DNA of 64,000 nt from assembly GCA_947459215.1 (NCBI GenBank), contig CANHCQ010000013.1:1-64000 (forward strand). Reading direction: 5' to 3'. The notes under the pieces are model-generated. The model saw only the letters and a program-made list of their open reading frames with translations. It was not told where the DNA came from and searched no databases. The position numbers were made by a program, and so were the translations under genes. The stretch is from Phycisphaerales bacterium. GTDB taxonomy: Bacteria; Planctomycetota; Phycisphaerae; Phycisphaerales; UBA1924. This document shows, piece by piece, positions 53,045 to 62,370 of the stretch (the first letter of the stretch is position 1; each line of letters begins with the position of its first letter).

Positions 53045-54604
53045 TCATGGGCGGCGCGGCTTGCCCAGAGCCTCGCGCCGATCCACGAGCAGCTCCACAG
53101 CCTCGTAACCGTCATCGCGGACTGCCGGCACAGGCAACAGACCAGGACCGTCCGACTTCGTTGCCGTGTGCGCCCCGATCGTCCGCCAGACGCCATTCTT
53201 CTTGGCGATCACGCGATACGCACCGGTCGGAACTTCCGCGTTCCACACGCCGTCCTTCTTGATCATGCGGATCGGAGCGGGGCGCCAGTCGGCTCCGAAC
53301 ACCGGGTGCGGCGACCGACCCTTTCCGACGACGTCGTAGAACTTGGTGAGCTCGTTGGGGAACACATCCAGCACGCCGCGGCTAAACCAGTGGACGTGGC
53401 CGCCGCCTCCAGTCTTGCGAACGAGCTCCACGCTCTTGCGCAGGTCGTCCCACGTGCTGTCCTTGCCCTCGCCGACGAGGCGGATACCCGCGATGAGATC
53501 CTTCACGCGCCCCGCGCCGAGTTCGTTCATGTACTTCACCTGATCAAGCCAGGTCTTCTCGTACGCGTCGTAGGAGAAGCGGTAGCACTGCGGGATGTAT
53601 TCGTCCCAGCGGGGCGTCTGATTCGCGCCGGGCCAGTCCTTGCTCAATCCCGCGGACGGGGGATGCAGCGCATCCGCGCTCGTCCATGCCGCCCACTTGG
53701 GCCACTCAAGCAGGTAGTACTCCAGGCACCACGGATAGACCGCCGGGCTGAGGGAGATCATCAGGCCCGGACGCTTGGCGCGGATCTCCTGCACGAACAT
53801 TTTGCTGTACTCGTTCACCTTCTCGATCCGCCAGCGGGTCCACTCGGGGTCCTTCGGATCGGCGGGCGGCTCCTTGCCGTTGTGCTCGGCGGCATACGCC
53901 TTCTTGGTGTAGTCGTCGTAGCCCATGTCGAAGTAGGGCCACACGATGCGGTCGTCGAGCTGCACGCCGTCGAGGTCGTATTTGTCCACGGCTTCGAGCA
54001 CGATGTCGAGCAGGAAGCGCCGCGTCTCGGGGTGGAGCGGGTTCATCCACACGAAGCCGTTCTTCGCGACCTCGTTACCCTTGATGTCGCGGCTCATCCA
54101 CTCGGGCTTCATCTTGCGGAGGTGGTTCTGCGTGCTGCTGTGGGCGGCCATGAAGCCGAACTCGAACCAGCCGATGTAGATCAGTTGGTTGCGATGGGCC
54201 TCGATGAGCGTCTCGTCGAGCAGGTCGCGGGCGGGCTTCTTTAGCTGCTCCGGCGTGTCGCTCGGGTCCTGCGGCATCAGGTTCGGCCGGCGATCGACAC
54301 CGATGACTTTCTTGAGCGCCTCGGACGGGTACTGGGTGTAGCCGTTCTTCCACGTCTCGACGTACACCGTGTTCAGGCCGATCGCGCGGAGTTTCGTCAT
54401 CGTCTCCGCGGTGTTCGCGGGCGATGCGATGGCGGTGTTGGCGGTCGTGGTCACCCAGGTGCCGCGGACCTCGGCGGGGGCCAACTTCGGCGCCGATTCG
54501 GGGGCCTGTGCCGCGGCGTGCCCGGCCCAAGCGGCGAGCGCAGCCACACTTACGAGAGTCGCCTTCAAGGCTCGGGTAAAGACCGGATACCAGGGGGTAT
54601 GCAT
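53045..54604 (-). CDS. Secreted glycosyl hydrolase-like 10 (DUF187/YngK) family protein
   Basis: 519 residues from ATG 54604 (GAGG eight bases upstream). Signal peptide with core ALKATLVSVAALAAWAGHAAAQ. Catalytic TIM barrel of the GHL10 family: EVRGTWVTTT at the start, NTVYVETWKNGYTQYPS, IYIGWFEFGF, GFVWMNPLHPETRRFLLDIVLEA, DLDGVQLDDRI (candidate acidic residues) and DEYIPQCYRF. A C-terminal 90-residue region adds beta strands. Likely acts on glycan or peptidoglycan-like polymers in the periplasm; substrate unknown. Divergent from the Gfo/Idh gene, with 128 bases between for both promoters. Confidence 0.88.
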   Translation of the reverse strand: MHTPWYPVFTRALKATLVSVAALAAWAGHAAAQAPESAPKLAPAEVRGTWVTTTANTAIASPANTAETMTKLRAIGLNTVYVETWKNGYTQYPSEALKKVIGVDRRPNLMPQDPSDTPEQLKKPARDLLDETLIEAHRNQLIYIGWFEFGFMAAHSSTQNHLRKMKPEWMSRDIKGNEVAKNGFVWMNPLHPETRRFLLDIVLEAVDKYDLDGVQLDDRIVWPYFDMGYDDYTKKAYAAEHNGKEPPADPKDPEWTRWRIEKVNEYSKMFVQEIRAKRPGLMISLSPAVYPWCLEYYLLEWPKWAAWTSADALHPPSAGLSKDWPGANQTPRWDEYIPQCYRFSYDAYEKTWLDQVKYMNELGAGRVKDLIAGIRLVGEGKDSTWDDLRKSVELVRKTGGGGHVHWFSRGVLDVFPNELTKFYDVVGKGRSPHPVFGADWRPAPIRMIKKDGVWNAEVPTGAYRVIAKKNGVWRTIGAHTATKSDGPGLLPVPAVRDDGYEAVELLVDRREALGKPRRP

Positions 54605-54732
54605 GCGTCTATCCTCACGCGCCGCGTGGAAGCACGGTGCTGCAAGCGCGGGCACTGGATGTACGAATCACGCCGCCGGTTGGGTCGGTCGACCCCGATC
54701 ACCGAGCGGCGACACGAAGGAGCGTAGCACAG

Positions 54733-55725
54733 ATGGCATTCCGGATCGGCATCATCGGAGCGGGTGGGATCGCCAACGCCCACGCGGCGGCGGCCAAGGA
54801 CTCGCAGGGCCAGGTCGAGATCGCGGGCGTCGCGGACATGAACCGTGAGGCAGCGGAGAAGTTCGCCAGCGCCAACGGTGCCACGGCCTTTGAGAGCGCC
54901 GAGGCGCTCATCAAGGCCGCCAAGACCAACGGCATTGGCGCCATTGTCGTCTGCACACCCCCGAGCGCTCGCCTGCCCATCGTGGCGGCGGCCCTGAAGG
55001 CCAAGCTGCCGGTCATGACCGAGAAGCCGATCGCGCACACGCTCGCGGACGCGAAGAAACTCGAGTCGCTGGCGAAGAAGAACAAGAAGGTTGTGACCGC
55101 GATCGGCTATTGCCACCGCTTCACGCCCGCGGTGCTGAAGATGAAGGAACTCATCGCCGAGGGCCGCATCGGGCGGCTCGAGCGCTTCGAGAACTTCTTC
55201 GCCTGCGATCTGCCGGGCCACCAGGGCAAGTGGTTCAGCGACCCGAAGAAGGCCGGCGGCGGCGCGTTCCTCGACATGGGCTCACACTCGATGGACCTGT
55301 TCCATTTCGTGGTCGGCCCGAGCAAGGTCGTCGGAGCGGTCTTCGATTACAAGTGGAAGGGCCGCACAGAGACCGGCGCGACCGTGCTCGTGAAGTCGAC
55401 CAAGAAGGGCGGCCCCAACAACCCCGGCAATGTCGCGGGCGTCATCCTCTCCGGCTGGGCCGAGACCTCACGCTTCACCGTCAGCGTGCTGGGCGACAAG
55501 GGCATGCTCTCGTACGACTACGAGAACCCCGAGGTGATGGTCTTCAAGGACCTGCTCGGCAAGGTCGAGAACCACGCCATCGAGACCTGCGGCGTGCGCT
55601 TCACCCGGCAGTTGGTCGCCTTTGCCCACGCGGCGCAGGGCACCAAGCAGCCCGGGCTGGCGACGTTTGCCGACGGTCTGGCGGCGGCGGCGGCCGACGC
55701 GGCGGCTCGCAAGGCCGCGAAGTAA
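54733..55725 (+). CDS. Gfo/Idh/MocA-family oxidoreductase
   Basis: 330 residues from ATG 54733 (AAGGAG ten bases upstream). N-terminal NAD(P) Rossmann fold with GIIGAGGIANAH (6-17), the MTEKPIAHTL segment bearing the conserved EKP, and a C-terminal catalytic domain with GGGAFLDMGSHSMDLFHFVVG (G..D.G.H.x3D). Family members oxidise or reduce sugars, inositols or amino sugars; exact substrate unknown. First gene of the rightward carbohydrate block and closed by its own terminator. Confidence 0.9.
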   Translation: MAFRIGIIGAGGIANAHAAAAKDSQGQVEIAGVADMNREAAEKFASANGATAFESAEALIKAAKTNGIGAIVVCTPPSARLPIVAAALKAKLPVMTEKPIAHTLADAKKLESLAKKNKKVVTAIGYCHRFTPAVLKMKELIAEGRIGRLERFENFFACDLPGHQGKWFSDPKKAGGGAFLDMGSHSMDLFHFVVGPSKVVGAVFDYKWKGRTETGATVLVKSTKKGGPNNPGNVAGVILSGWAETSRFTVSVLGDKGMLSYDYENPEVMVFKDLLGKVENHAIETCGVRFTRQLVAFAHAAQGTKQPGLATFADGLAAAAADAAARKAAK

Positions 55726-55752
55726 GGCGAACCTCCCGGTCTCCGACCTACC

Positions 55753-55781
55753 AACGCCCGGCTGACGCCGGGCGTTTTCAT
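55753..55781 (+). terminator. Rho-independent terminator after the Gfo/Idh gene
   Basis: Ten-base stem AACGCCCGGC / GCCGGGCGTT, loop TGAC, followed by TTCATT; 27 bases past the stop. Confidence 0.85.
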
Positions 55782-55942
55782 TCTCGGACAAAACTCGGAA
55801 CTGGCCCCTTGACAATTCACGAACTTGTCCGGTGGCTATTGCAATGGGGCCCCTGTTTCGACTATTCTCTATCGGGTATTTTCCGTAGCCCCTCGCCCGG
55901 GGCTGTCTTGCACTCTCCCGCCAGACCCGAAAGGACGCGGCC

Positions 55943-58003
55943 ATGGCCCAGCACCTGCAGCACACTGCTCAAACCTCTGGATCCGGACATCACTTCGGCT
56001 CGGTGGTCGAGAAGATACCGGTCACGGTGTACACCTCCAGCCATGCGGCGAGCCATGCGGTCGCGCACGAGATCGCGGCGCTGATTCGCGAGCGGGCCGC
56101 TCAGGGGAAGAAGGCGGTCTTGGGGCTCGCGACGGGCTCGACGCCGCAGGCGGTGTACGAGGAGCTCGTCCGGCTGCACAAGGAAGACGGCCTGTCGTTC
56201 AAGAACGTCGTGTCGTTCAACCTCGACGAGTACTGGCCTATGCAGCCGGAGGAGCTGCAGTCGTACCGGCGCTTCATGCGCGAGTACCTGTTCGATCACG
56301 TGGACATCGACCCGAAGAACGCACACGTGCCCGACGGCACGATCGCGCCGGATCAGATCGCTTCGTTCTGCGAGCAGTACGAGCGGCAGATCAAGGACGC
56401 GGGCGGGATCGATATTCAAATCCTGGGCATCGGGCGTACCGGGCACGTCGGGTTCAACGAGCCGGGCTCGTCGCGGGACAGCCGCACGCGGGTGATCACG
56501 CTCGATCGGGTGACGCGGATGGACGCGGCGAGCGATTTCTTCGGCGAGCGGCATGTGCCGCGCAAGGCGATCACGATGGGCGTGGGGTCGATCCTGGATT
56601 CCAAGCGGGTGCTCCTGCTTGCGTTCGGCGAGCACAAGGCTCCCGTCATCAAGAAGGCGGTCGAGGGCGAGATCACCAACGTCATCGCGGCGTCGTACCT
56701 GCAGCAGCACCCGAATGCACGGATCATGCTGGACGGTGCGGCGGCGGCGGAACTGACGCGATTTAAGACGCCGTGGCTGCTGGGAGGGATCGAGCAGTTC
56801 GGGCTGAAGTGGGACGAAAAGACGGTCCGCAAGGCCGTCATCTGGCTGGCCAAGACGCTTCAGAAGCCGATCCTGAAGCTCACCGAAGAGGACTACAACG
56901 AGCACGGCCTGGCCGACATGCTCAGCACCTGGAGGGACGGGCGCGGCGGGGCGTATGACATCAACATCGATGTCTTCCGCTCGCTGCAGAACACGATCAC
57001 GGGTTGGCCCGGTGGCAAGCCCGCCGACAAGGCCGAGCGGCACGGGCGCATCAGCGTGCCGGGGCATGACGTGTTCCCCAAGCGCGTGGTCCTGTTCAGC
57101 CCGCACCCGGATGACGACGTGATCAGCATGGGCGGCACGTTCATCCGCCTGTGCGATCAGGGGCACGACGTCCACGTCGCGTACCAGACCAGCGGCAACA
57201 TCGCGGTGTGGGACGAATCGGCGATCCGGCATGCGGACTTTGTCTCGGAGTTTGCCCAGGCGTTCAAGGACCGGCTGGGTGACATCGGGCAGAAGGCCGC
57301 GGACGCGATCGAGCGGAGCGTCGAGGAGTTCGTCCGCAAGAAGAAGGCAGGCGAAGTGGATTCGCCGGAGTTGCAGCGGATCAAGACGCTCATCCGCCGC
57401 ACCGAGGCTCGGGCGGGCGCTCGCTACAGCGGCGTGAAGGCGGACAACATCCATTTCCTGGATCTGCCGTTCTACGAGACGGGGCGCGTGAAGAAGAAGC
57501 CGATCGGCGAGGAAGACATCCAGATCACGATGGAGCTCTTGGAGCGGGTGAAGCCCCACCAGGTGTACGCCGCGGGCGATCTGTCGGACCCGCACGGGAC
57601 GCACCGGGTGTGCTTGGCGGCGATCACGACGGCGATGCACCGCCTCGCCGGGCGCGAGTGGATGAAGCAGTGCACGCTGTGGCTCTACCGCGGCGCGTGG
57701 CAGGAGTGGGAACCGGAACAGATCGAGATGGCGGTGCCGCTCTCGCCCGACGAGGTGATGCGCAAGCGGTATGCGATCTTCAAGCACGAGAGCCAGAAGG
57801 ACAGCGCGCTTTTCCCGGGTCCGAACGACCAGCGCGAGTTCTGGCAGCGGGCCGAGCAGCGCAATCGCAACACCGCGAAGCTGTACGATCAGCTCGGACT
57901 CGCCGAGTACGAGGCGATCGAAGGGTTCGTACGCTGGGTGCCCAGCGCCGCCGACGGCTCGCTGGCGGAGACCAAGCCCGCGAAGGCGTCGGTCAAGGTG
58001 TGA
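55943..58003 (+). CDS. nagB: Glucosamine-6-phosphate deaminase fused to a PIG-L (LmbE) deacetylase domain
   Basis: 686 residues. NagB domain (about 25-330): LGLATGSTPQAVYEEL, FNLDEYWPM, GIGRTGHVGFNEPGS (catalytic Asp/His region) and KAITMGVGSIL. The C-terminal domain (about 375-660) is a zinc deacetylase of the PIG-L family with SPHPDDD (H388, D390-D392) and GDLSDPHGTHRVC. Together they could deacetylate and deaminate GlcNAc-derived substrates, feeding fructose 6-phosphate; the joint order of action is inferred. AAAGGA precedes ATG. The 165-base leader carries a TTGACA box (55809) and a small hairpin (AGCCCC/GGGGCT). Confidence 0.93.
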   Translation: MAQHLQHTAQTSGSGHHFGSVVEKIPVTVYTSSHAASHAVAHEIAALIRERAAQGKKAVLGLATGSTPQAVYEELVRLHKEDGLSFKNVVSFNLDEYWPMQPEELQSYRRFMREYLFDHVDIDPKNAHVPDGTIAPDQIASFCEQYERQIKDAGGIDIQILGIGRTGHVGFNEPGSSRDSRTRVITLDRVTRMDAASDFFGERHVPRKAITMGVGSILDSKRVLLLAFGEHKAPVIKKAVEGEITNVIAASYLQQHPNARIMLDGAAAAELTRFKTPWLLGGIEQFGLKWDEKTVRKAVIWLAKTLQKPILKLTEEDYNEHGLADMLSTWRDGRGGAYDINIDVFRSLQNTITGWPGGKPADKAERHGRISVPGHDVFPKRVVLFSPHPDDDVISMGGTFIRLCDQGHDVHVAYQTSGNIAVWDESAIRHADFVSEFAQAFKDRLGDIGQKAADAIERSVEEFVRKKKAGEVDSPELQRIKTLIRRTEARAGARYSGVKADNIHFLDLPFYETGRVKKKPIGEEDIQITMELLERVKPHQVYAAGDLSDPHGTHRVCLAAITTAMHRLAGREWMKQCTLWLYRGAWQEWEPEQIEMAVPLSPDEVMRKRYAIFKHESQKDSALFPGPNDQREFWQRAEQRNRNTAKLYDQLGLAEYEAIEGFVRWVPSAADGSLAETKPAKASVKV

Positions 58004-58053
58004 TGAGCGTTCGAAGGGGTGATGGCTGAGGTTCGAAGAAGAGTCAGCACGCT

Positions 58054-58893
58054 ATGGCCAACATCATGGACAAACTCGGGGTGTGCTCGTGGTCGCTGAG
58101 GCCGGAGTCGCCGCGTGACCTGGCGGACAAGATCGCGGGGCTGGGGATTCGGCGGGTGCAGTTGCACCTCGATCCGGTGCGCGAGGGCGCGTGGCGAGCA
58201 GACGAGACCGCGGGGGTACTGAAACTCGCGAACATCACCATCGCCAGCGGCATGATGGGCACCAAGGGCGAGGACTACTCCACGCTCGAGACCATCAAGC
58301 TGACCGGCGGCGTGCGTCCCGATGAGCACTGGGAGGCCAACCTGCGGGCCGCTGAGGGTAACGCGATCTTCGCGTCACGCCTAGGCATCCCGCTGGTGAC
58401 CTTTCATGCAGGATTCCTGCCGCACGAGACCGGTGACCCACTTCGGGCTCGCATGGTGGAGCGGCTGCGCCAGATCGCCGAGGTCTTCGCGGCTCGGAAC
58501 GTTCGCGTGGCCTTCGAGACCGGGCAGGAAGACGCGCACACGCTGCTGGGTGTGCTGAAAGAACTGAACGCGGTACTGCCTGAAAAAGCCGAGGTGGGCG
58601 TCAACTTCGATCCGGCGAACATGATTCTGTACGGCATGGGCGACCCGATCGAGGCGTTGCGGAAGCTCTCGCCGCACGTCATGCAGATTCACATCAAGGA
58701 CGCCAAGCCGACGACCAAGCCCGGCACGTGGGGCAGCGAGGAACCCGCGGGGACGGGCGCGGTGGATTGGCAGAAGTTCTTCGACGCGGCCCGCGGGTTG
58801 CACGTCGATTTCATGATCGAACGCGAGGCGGGCGACTCGCGCGAGAAGGACATCGGTGCCGCCCGAGATCTGGTCCGTCGTATCGCCGGATAA
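58054..58893 (+). CDS. Sugar phosphate isomerase/epimerase (xylose isomerase-like TIM barrel)
   Basis: 279 residues of the AP endonuclease 2 superfamily. It has LGVCSWSLRPESPRDL, GIPLVTFHAGFLP, VRVAFETGQEDAHTLL (metal Glu), VGVNFDPANMILYGMGDP (metal Asp), VMQIHIKDAKPT (metal His/Lys) and a C-terminal MIEREAGD. The set of metal ligands Glu-Asp-His-Glu appears complete. Substrate unknown; such genes usually sit with Gfo/Idh dehydrogenases in sugar or inositol catabolism, as here. Starts 50 bases after nagB, ATG after GAAGAAGAG. Confidence 0.88.
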   Translation: MANIMDKLGVCSWSLRPESPRDLADKIAGLGIRRVQLHLDPVREGAWRADETAGVLKLANITIASGMMGTKGEDYSTLETIKLTGGVRPDEHWEANLRAAEGNAIFASRLGIPLVTFHAGFLPHETGDPLRARMVERLRQIAEVFAARNVRVAFETGQEDAHTLLGVLKELNAVLPEKAEVGVNFDPANMILYGMGDPIEALRKLSPHVMQIHIKDAKPTTKPGTWGSEEPAGTGAVDWQKFFDAARGLHVDFMIEREAGDSREKDIGAARDLVRRIAG

Positions 58894-58989
58894 GCAACCA
58901 TGACTCCTCCCTCCGCGGCAACCCCACCACCACCCACCCCCTCTCAACCTTCGGTTGCTTCCGCAACTTCATCAAGGCTTCCTGAGACC

Positions 58990-60063
58990 ATGCCAAATCC
59001 ACTCCGCGTCGGTGTCGTTGGTCTGGGGTTCATGGGGCGCACGCACGTGCAGGCGTTTCTAAGCGCCGAGAACGCGGGATATCACTCGCGGCTGGTTGCG
59101 ATCGCCGACACCAAGGCCAAGGACCTTTCGGACAACGCCAGCGGCGGGAACATCAAGGTGAACGCGGGCGAGGTGCCGGTGGACCCCAAGAAGGTCAAGA
59201 TGTCGCCCAACGCCGCGGGCTTGGTGGCAGACGCGAGCGTGGAAGCGGTGAGCATCTGCACGCCGACAGACACGCACGTGGGGCTGGTGATCGCGGCGTT
59301 GGCAGGTGGGAAGCACGTGCTGGTGGAGAAGCCGCTGGCGCTGTTGGCCGAGGACGTTCTGCGGGTGCACAAGGCGGCATCCAAGGCCGACCGGGTGTGC
59401 ATGCCGGCGATGGTGATGCGATTCTGGCCCGGCTGGGAGTGGCTGCACGACCGAGTGAAGGACGGCACGCTGGGCGCGTGCAAGAGCGTGGAGTTTGAAC
59501 GCCGCGGCTCGCGGCCGACGTGGAACACCGCGTTCTATGGCGACGTAAACCGCTCGGGCGGTGCGCTCCTGGACCTGCACATCCACGACAGCGACTACGT
59601 GCTCTGGACGTTCGGCCGACCGGAGGCCGTGACGACCGTGGGCTCGCTGGAGCAGCTCACCACCGTGTACCACTACCCCAAAGGCTCCGGTGCGCCCGAG
59701 ATCGTGGTCGCCAGCGGCGGATGGGGACAGCACGCAGGCTTCGGCTTCCGCATGCGGTACGTTGCGAACTTCGAGAAGGCGACCGCGGACTTTGACCTCT
59801 CCCGCGGCGACAGGCCGGTGATGCTCAGTGACGCCCATGAGAGCAAGGCGGTCGAGCTGCCCACCACTACCGGCTACGAAGCCGAGGTCCGGCATTTTGT
59901 CGAGATCGTCACCAAGGGTGTGACGCCGCGGGCCACAGTGCAGGACGCGCTGGACGTCACCTGCCTGCTGGACGCCGAGCGTCGCAGCATCGAGACGGGT
60001 CGCACGGCAACGGTGGAGTACATCGATCCCGCCGAAGACGTGGGCGAAGATCCGTGGAATTGA
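58990..60063 (+). CDS. Gfo/Idh/MocA-family oxidoreductase
   Basis: 357 residues from ATG 58990: MPNPLRVGVVGLGFMGRTHVQ gives the NAD loop GLGFMG. EKPLALLAED contains the EKP motif, and the C-terminal domain has GGALLDLHIHDSDYVLWTFG (LDLxIHDxD). A 30-residue Pro/Ser-rich extension from ATG 58900, seven bases after the isomerase stop, is in frame; I judge it less likely because it has no family counterpart. Substrate unknown. Probably co-transcribed with the isomerase. Confidence 0.88.
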   Translation: MPNPLRVGVVGLGFMGRTHVQAFLSAENAGYHSRLVAIADTKAKDLSDNASGGNIKVNAGEVPVDPKKVKMSPNAAGLVADASVEAVSICTPTDTHVGLVIAALAGGKHVLVEKPLALLAEDVLRVHKAASKADRVCMPAMVMRFWPGWEWLHDRVKDGTLGACKSVEFERRGSRPTWNTAFYGDVNRSGGALLDLHIHDSDYVLWTFGRPEAVTTVGSLEQLTTVYHYPKGSGAPEIVVASGGWGQHAGFGFRMRYVANFEKATADFDLSRGDRPVMLSDAHESKAVELPTTTGYEAEVRHFVEIVTKGVTPRATVQDALDVTCLLDAERRSIETGRTATVEYIDPAEDVGEDPWN

Positions 60064-60069
60064 GAGGAA

Positions 60070-60212
60070 GGCACTAGGCACTAGGCACCAGGAAAGACGT
60101 GCCGATGGGGTTCCGTGTCGATTGTGCCGCACTGCGTTTCATGCCGGATCCAACGTCGCTTTCAAGATTCTTTGCATCCCCTCATGCCCAGTGCCTAGTG
60201 CCTATTGCCTTT
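60070..60212. repeat. Short near-tandem repeats in inverted orientation
   Basis: The gap between two dehydrogenase genes starts with GGCACTAGGCACTAGGCACC (about 60070-60090) and ends with the inverse-complement type AGTGCCTAGTGCCTATTGCC (about 60190-60209). The arms could pair across about 100 bases. Confidence 0.65.
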
Positions 60213-60271
60213 TCCGCCACCTATCGTTCAGCCGCATCCCAACCACCAGCATTTCTCCCGAGGATTCCATC

Positions 60272-61210
60272 ATGCGTATCGGCGCCATCGGCATCGACTC
60301 ATCCCACACCCCGGTCTTCACCAAGGCCATCAACGCCCTGCACAAGGAAGGCAAAACCAAGTGCCAGGTGACGGCGTTCTGGGATCCGGGTAAGCACGAG
60401 TGGCAACACCCCGCCGGCGCCGAGCAGTCGAAGAAGGACGTCGCCAAGTGGCGTGAGGACACGATCGCCGAGGGCGCGAAGCAGGTCGATTCGCTCGACG
60501 CGCTCCTGAGCCAGGTCGACGGCGTGATGGTGCTGAACATCAACGGACACCGCCACCTCGAACTCGCGATCGGACCGATCGCCAAGGGCATGCCGACGTA
60601 CATCGACAAGCCGCTGACCTGCTCGATCGACCAGGCTCGCTCGCTCCTGAACATGACCCGCCAGTACAAGGCCCGGGCCTACTCCGCCTCGTCGCTGCGA
60701 TTCGTCACCGAGATCCCCAAGCTCGACAAGGAGAAGCTCGGCGACATCGTCGCCATCGACGCCTTCGGCAACGGCGAGGTGCTTGACATGATGCCCGACC
60801 TCTGGCACTACGGCTGCCACTCGATCGAGATGGTCGACGCCATCTTCAAGTGGTCGGGCCAGGGCCCGGGCGTGAAGCGGGTGAGCTCGATCAAGAAGGG
60901 CGACGCCACCAGCGGCTACCACCTGATCGACATCGAGTACCGCGACGGCCGCCTCGCCCGCATCCGCTGCGACCGCGACGGCGCGTGGGCCTTCGGCGCC
61001 ACCGTCCACGGCAAGAAGGGCGTGCAGCAGTTCGTGGTCGATTTCGCACCGGTCTACGGGCGGTTGGTCGCGGGCATGGTGAAGTTCTTCGAGGGCGGCG
61101 AGGCCCCGGTCTCGCTTCGCGACATCGTCGAGAACGTCGCCGTCATGCAGGCGGGCAACGAGTCGATCGCCAAGGGCGGCGAGTGGGTCGAGATCCCGGT
61201 CATCGAGTGA
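60272..61210 (+). CDS. Divergent Gfo/Idh/MocA-like oxidoreductase
   Basis: 312 residues from ATG 60272 (GAGGA eight bases upstream). The overall plan is Gfo/Idh-like: YIDKPLTCSIDQA carries a DKP in place of EKP, and HYGCHSIEMVDAIF resembles the GxHxxD catalytic segment. The nucleotide loop is atypical, IGAIGIDSSHTPVF rather than GxGxxG, so cofactor binding is doubtful or altered. It may be a tightly bound-cofactor enzyme or a non-enzymatic relative. Last protein gene before RNase P RNA in the carbohydrate block. Confidence 0.78.
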   Translation: MRIGAIGIDSSHTPVFTKAINALHKEGKTKCQVTAFWDPGKHEWQHPAGAEQSKKDVAKWREDTIAEGAKQVDSLDALLSQVDGVMVLNINGHRHLELAIGPIAKGMPTYIDKPLTCSIDQARSLLNMTRQYKARAYSASSLRFVTEIPKLDKEKLGDIVAIDAFGNGEVLDMMPDLWHYGCHSIEMVDAIFKWSGQGPGVKRVSSIKKGDATSGYHLIDIEYRDGRLARIRCDRDGAWAFGATVHGKKGVQQFVVDFAPVYGRLVAGMVKFFEGGEAPVSLRDIVENVAVMQAGNESIAKGGEWVEIPVIE

Positions 61211-61237
61211 ACCGCCTCGCAGCCATACGATTCCAAG

Positions 61238-61690
61238 AGACGCGGCAGGCGGCCGCGGGGTTGGGATGGTCCCGGCCCTGAGGAAAGTCCGAGCACGGCA
61301 GGACACGCTGGTGGGTAACGCCCACCCGTTCGGCAGGCGGCGGAAAACCGCCATCCTCCCCGAGCGCGGGACAGTGCCACAGAGATTGAACCGCCGATGG
61401 CCGTCCGCAAGGGCGGATCAGGTAAGGGTGAAAAGGTGCGGTAAGAGCGCACCGCTCGGCCCGTGAGGGTCGGGGCATGGCAAACCCCAGTGCGTGCAAG
61501 GTCAAGCAGCATCCGCTCTGGTCGCAAGACCGGGGGTGTCCGGTCCGGGCATGTCGGGTGCGGGTAGATCGCTTGAGCTCCGCGGTAACGCTGGGCCCAG
61601 AGAAATGGTCGCCGCCGGGGACAGGTGCGCACGCTCGCGAGGGCGTGGGCAAACCGGCCTCGGAACAGAACTCGGCTTATCGCCGCGTCG
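61238..61690 (+). ncRNA. rnpB: RNase P RNA, bacterial type A
   Basis: The conserved blocks are all present in order: GAGGAAAGTCCGAGC (CR-I), GGGACAGTGCCACAGAGA, AAGGGTGAAAAGGTGCGGTAAGAGCGCACC (P10-12 region), AGATCGCTTGAG, AGAAATGGT and ACAGAACTCGGCTTAT (CR-V). Terminal stem P1 pairs GACGCGGC (61239) with GCCGCGTC (61682). It is the ribozyme that matures tRNA 5' ends. Length about 450. Ends are set by P1, accurate to a few bases. Confidence 0.96.
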
Positions 61691-61698
61691 GAACGATC

Positions 61699-61729
61699 GC
61701 GAGCCCCGCAAGGGGCTCGCGGCCTTTTT
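61699..61729 (+). terminator. Rho-independent terminator of rnpB
   Basis: Nine-base stem GCGAGCCCC / GGGGCTCGC, loop GCAA, then GGCCTTTTT, nine bases beyond the P1 stem. Confidence 0.92.
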
Positions 61730-61793
61730 GGTGGGGAGTGGGAAGGGGTGAGTTGTGAGGGGTGAGCGAGGAACGCGGGATGCGATCACCTGA

Positions 61794-62303
61794 TCACGGC
61801 AAGATAAAGATGATCTCCTCGCAGGCGATGTAGCGTTCCGTCTCGTCGCCCCACTTGGTGCCGGTGATGCGGAAGCCGTTCTTCAGCAGGACCTTGATCG
61901 ACGCGGTGTTGCGGGCGGCGGCGCGGGCGTGGAGTGGCCGGGTGGGGAGTTGTTCGAGCAGGAGCGCGAGGGCGCGGGTGGCGATCCCCTGATTCCAGAA
62001 AGGGCGGGCAATGAGGTAGCCGACGCTGAGCTCGCTGCCAGACATGTGCGTGCCGATGGAGCCGCAGGGGATGTCGTCGGCGAGGATGAATCTGGCGCAG
62101 ATGCCGGAGGTTGGATCGGCGCGGCCGTCGAAGACCTTGTTCCACGCGGCGTCGAAGGCCTCGCGGGTGCGAGGTTTCACAAAGGCCACGGCACAGGATT
62201 CGGGATCGCGCTGCCAATCAAAGAGCGTGTCGAGGTCGGCGCGTTCGACGTCGCGGAGCGTAATCACGCGAGCGGGTGATGAAGGATGCGGCGTCGCCGA
62301 CAT
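61794..62303 (-). CDS. GNAT-family N-acetyltransferase (RimJ-like)
   Basis: 169 residues from ATG 62303. ITLRDVERADLDTLFDWQRDPES starts the GNAT fold; ELSVGYLIARPFWNQGIATRALALLLEQL holds the acetyl-CoA binding motif A (Q-x-G-x-A), and NTASIKVLLKNGFRITG is the C-terminal beta-bulge segment. Acts on an amino group of a protein or small molecule; target unknown. An upstream in-frame ATG (62357) would add an 18-residue hydrophobic stretch; neither start has a strong Shine-Dalgarno. Flanked by short purine/pyrimidine repeats. Confidence 0.85.
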   Translation of the reverse strand: MSATPHPSSPARVITLRDVERADLDTLFDWQRDPESCAVAFVKPRTREAFDAAWNKVFDGRADPTSGICARFILADDIPCGSIGTHMSGSELSVGYLIARPFWNQGIATRALALLLEQLPTRPLHARAAARNTASIKVLLKNGFRITGTKWGDETERYIACEEIIFILP

Positions 62304-62370
62304 GGGCAAGGGTAGAAGAGCGGTGAGCACGGACGACCAGCTGCCCCACTCCCCCACTCCTCACTACTCA

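Noticed and set aside
55809-55840. TTGACA box as nagB promoter
   Set aside because: TTGACA is a perfect -35, but no acceptable -10 lies 16-18 bases downstream, so I did not list a promoter.
55862-57787. 641-codon open frame antisense to nagB-PIG-L
   Set aside because: Shadow of a well-defined two-domain enzyme; no conserved motif on the minus strand.
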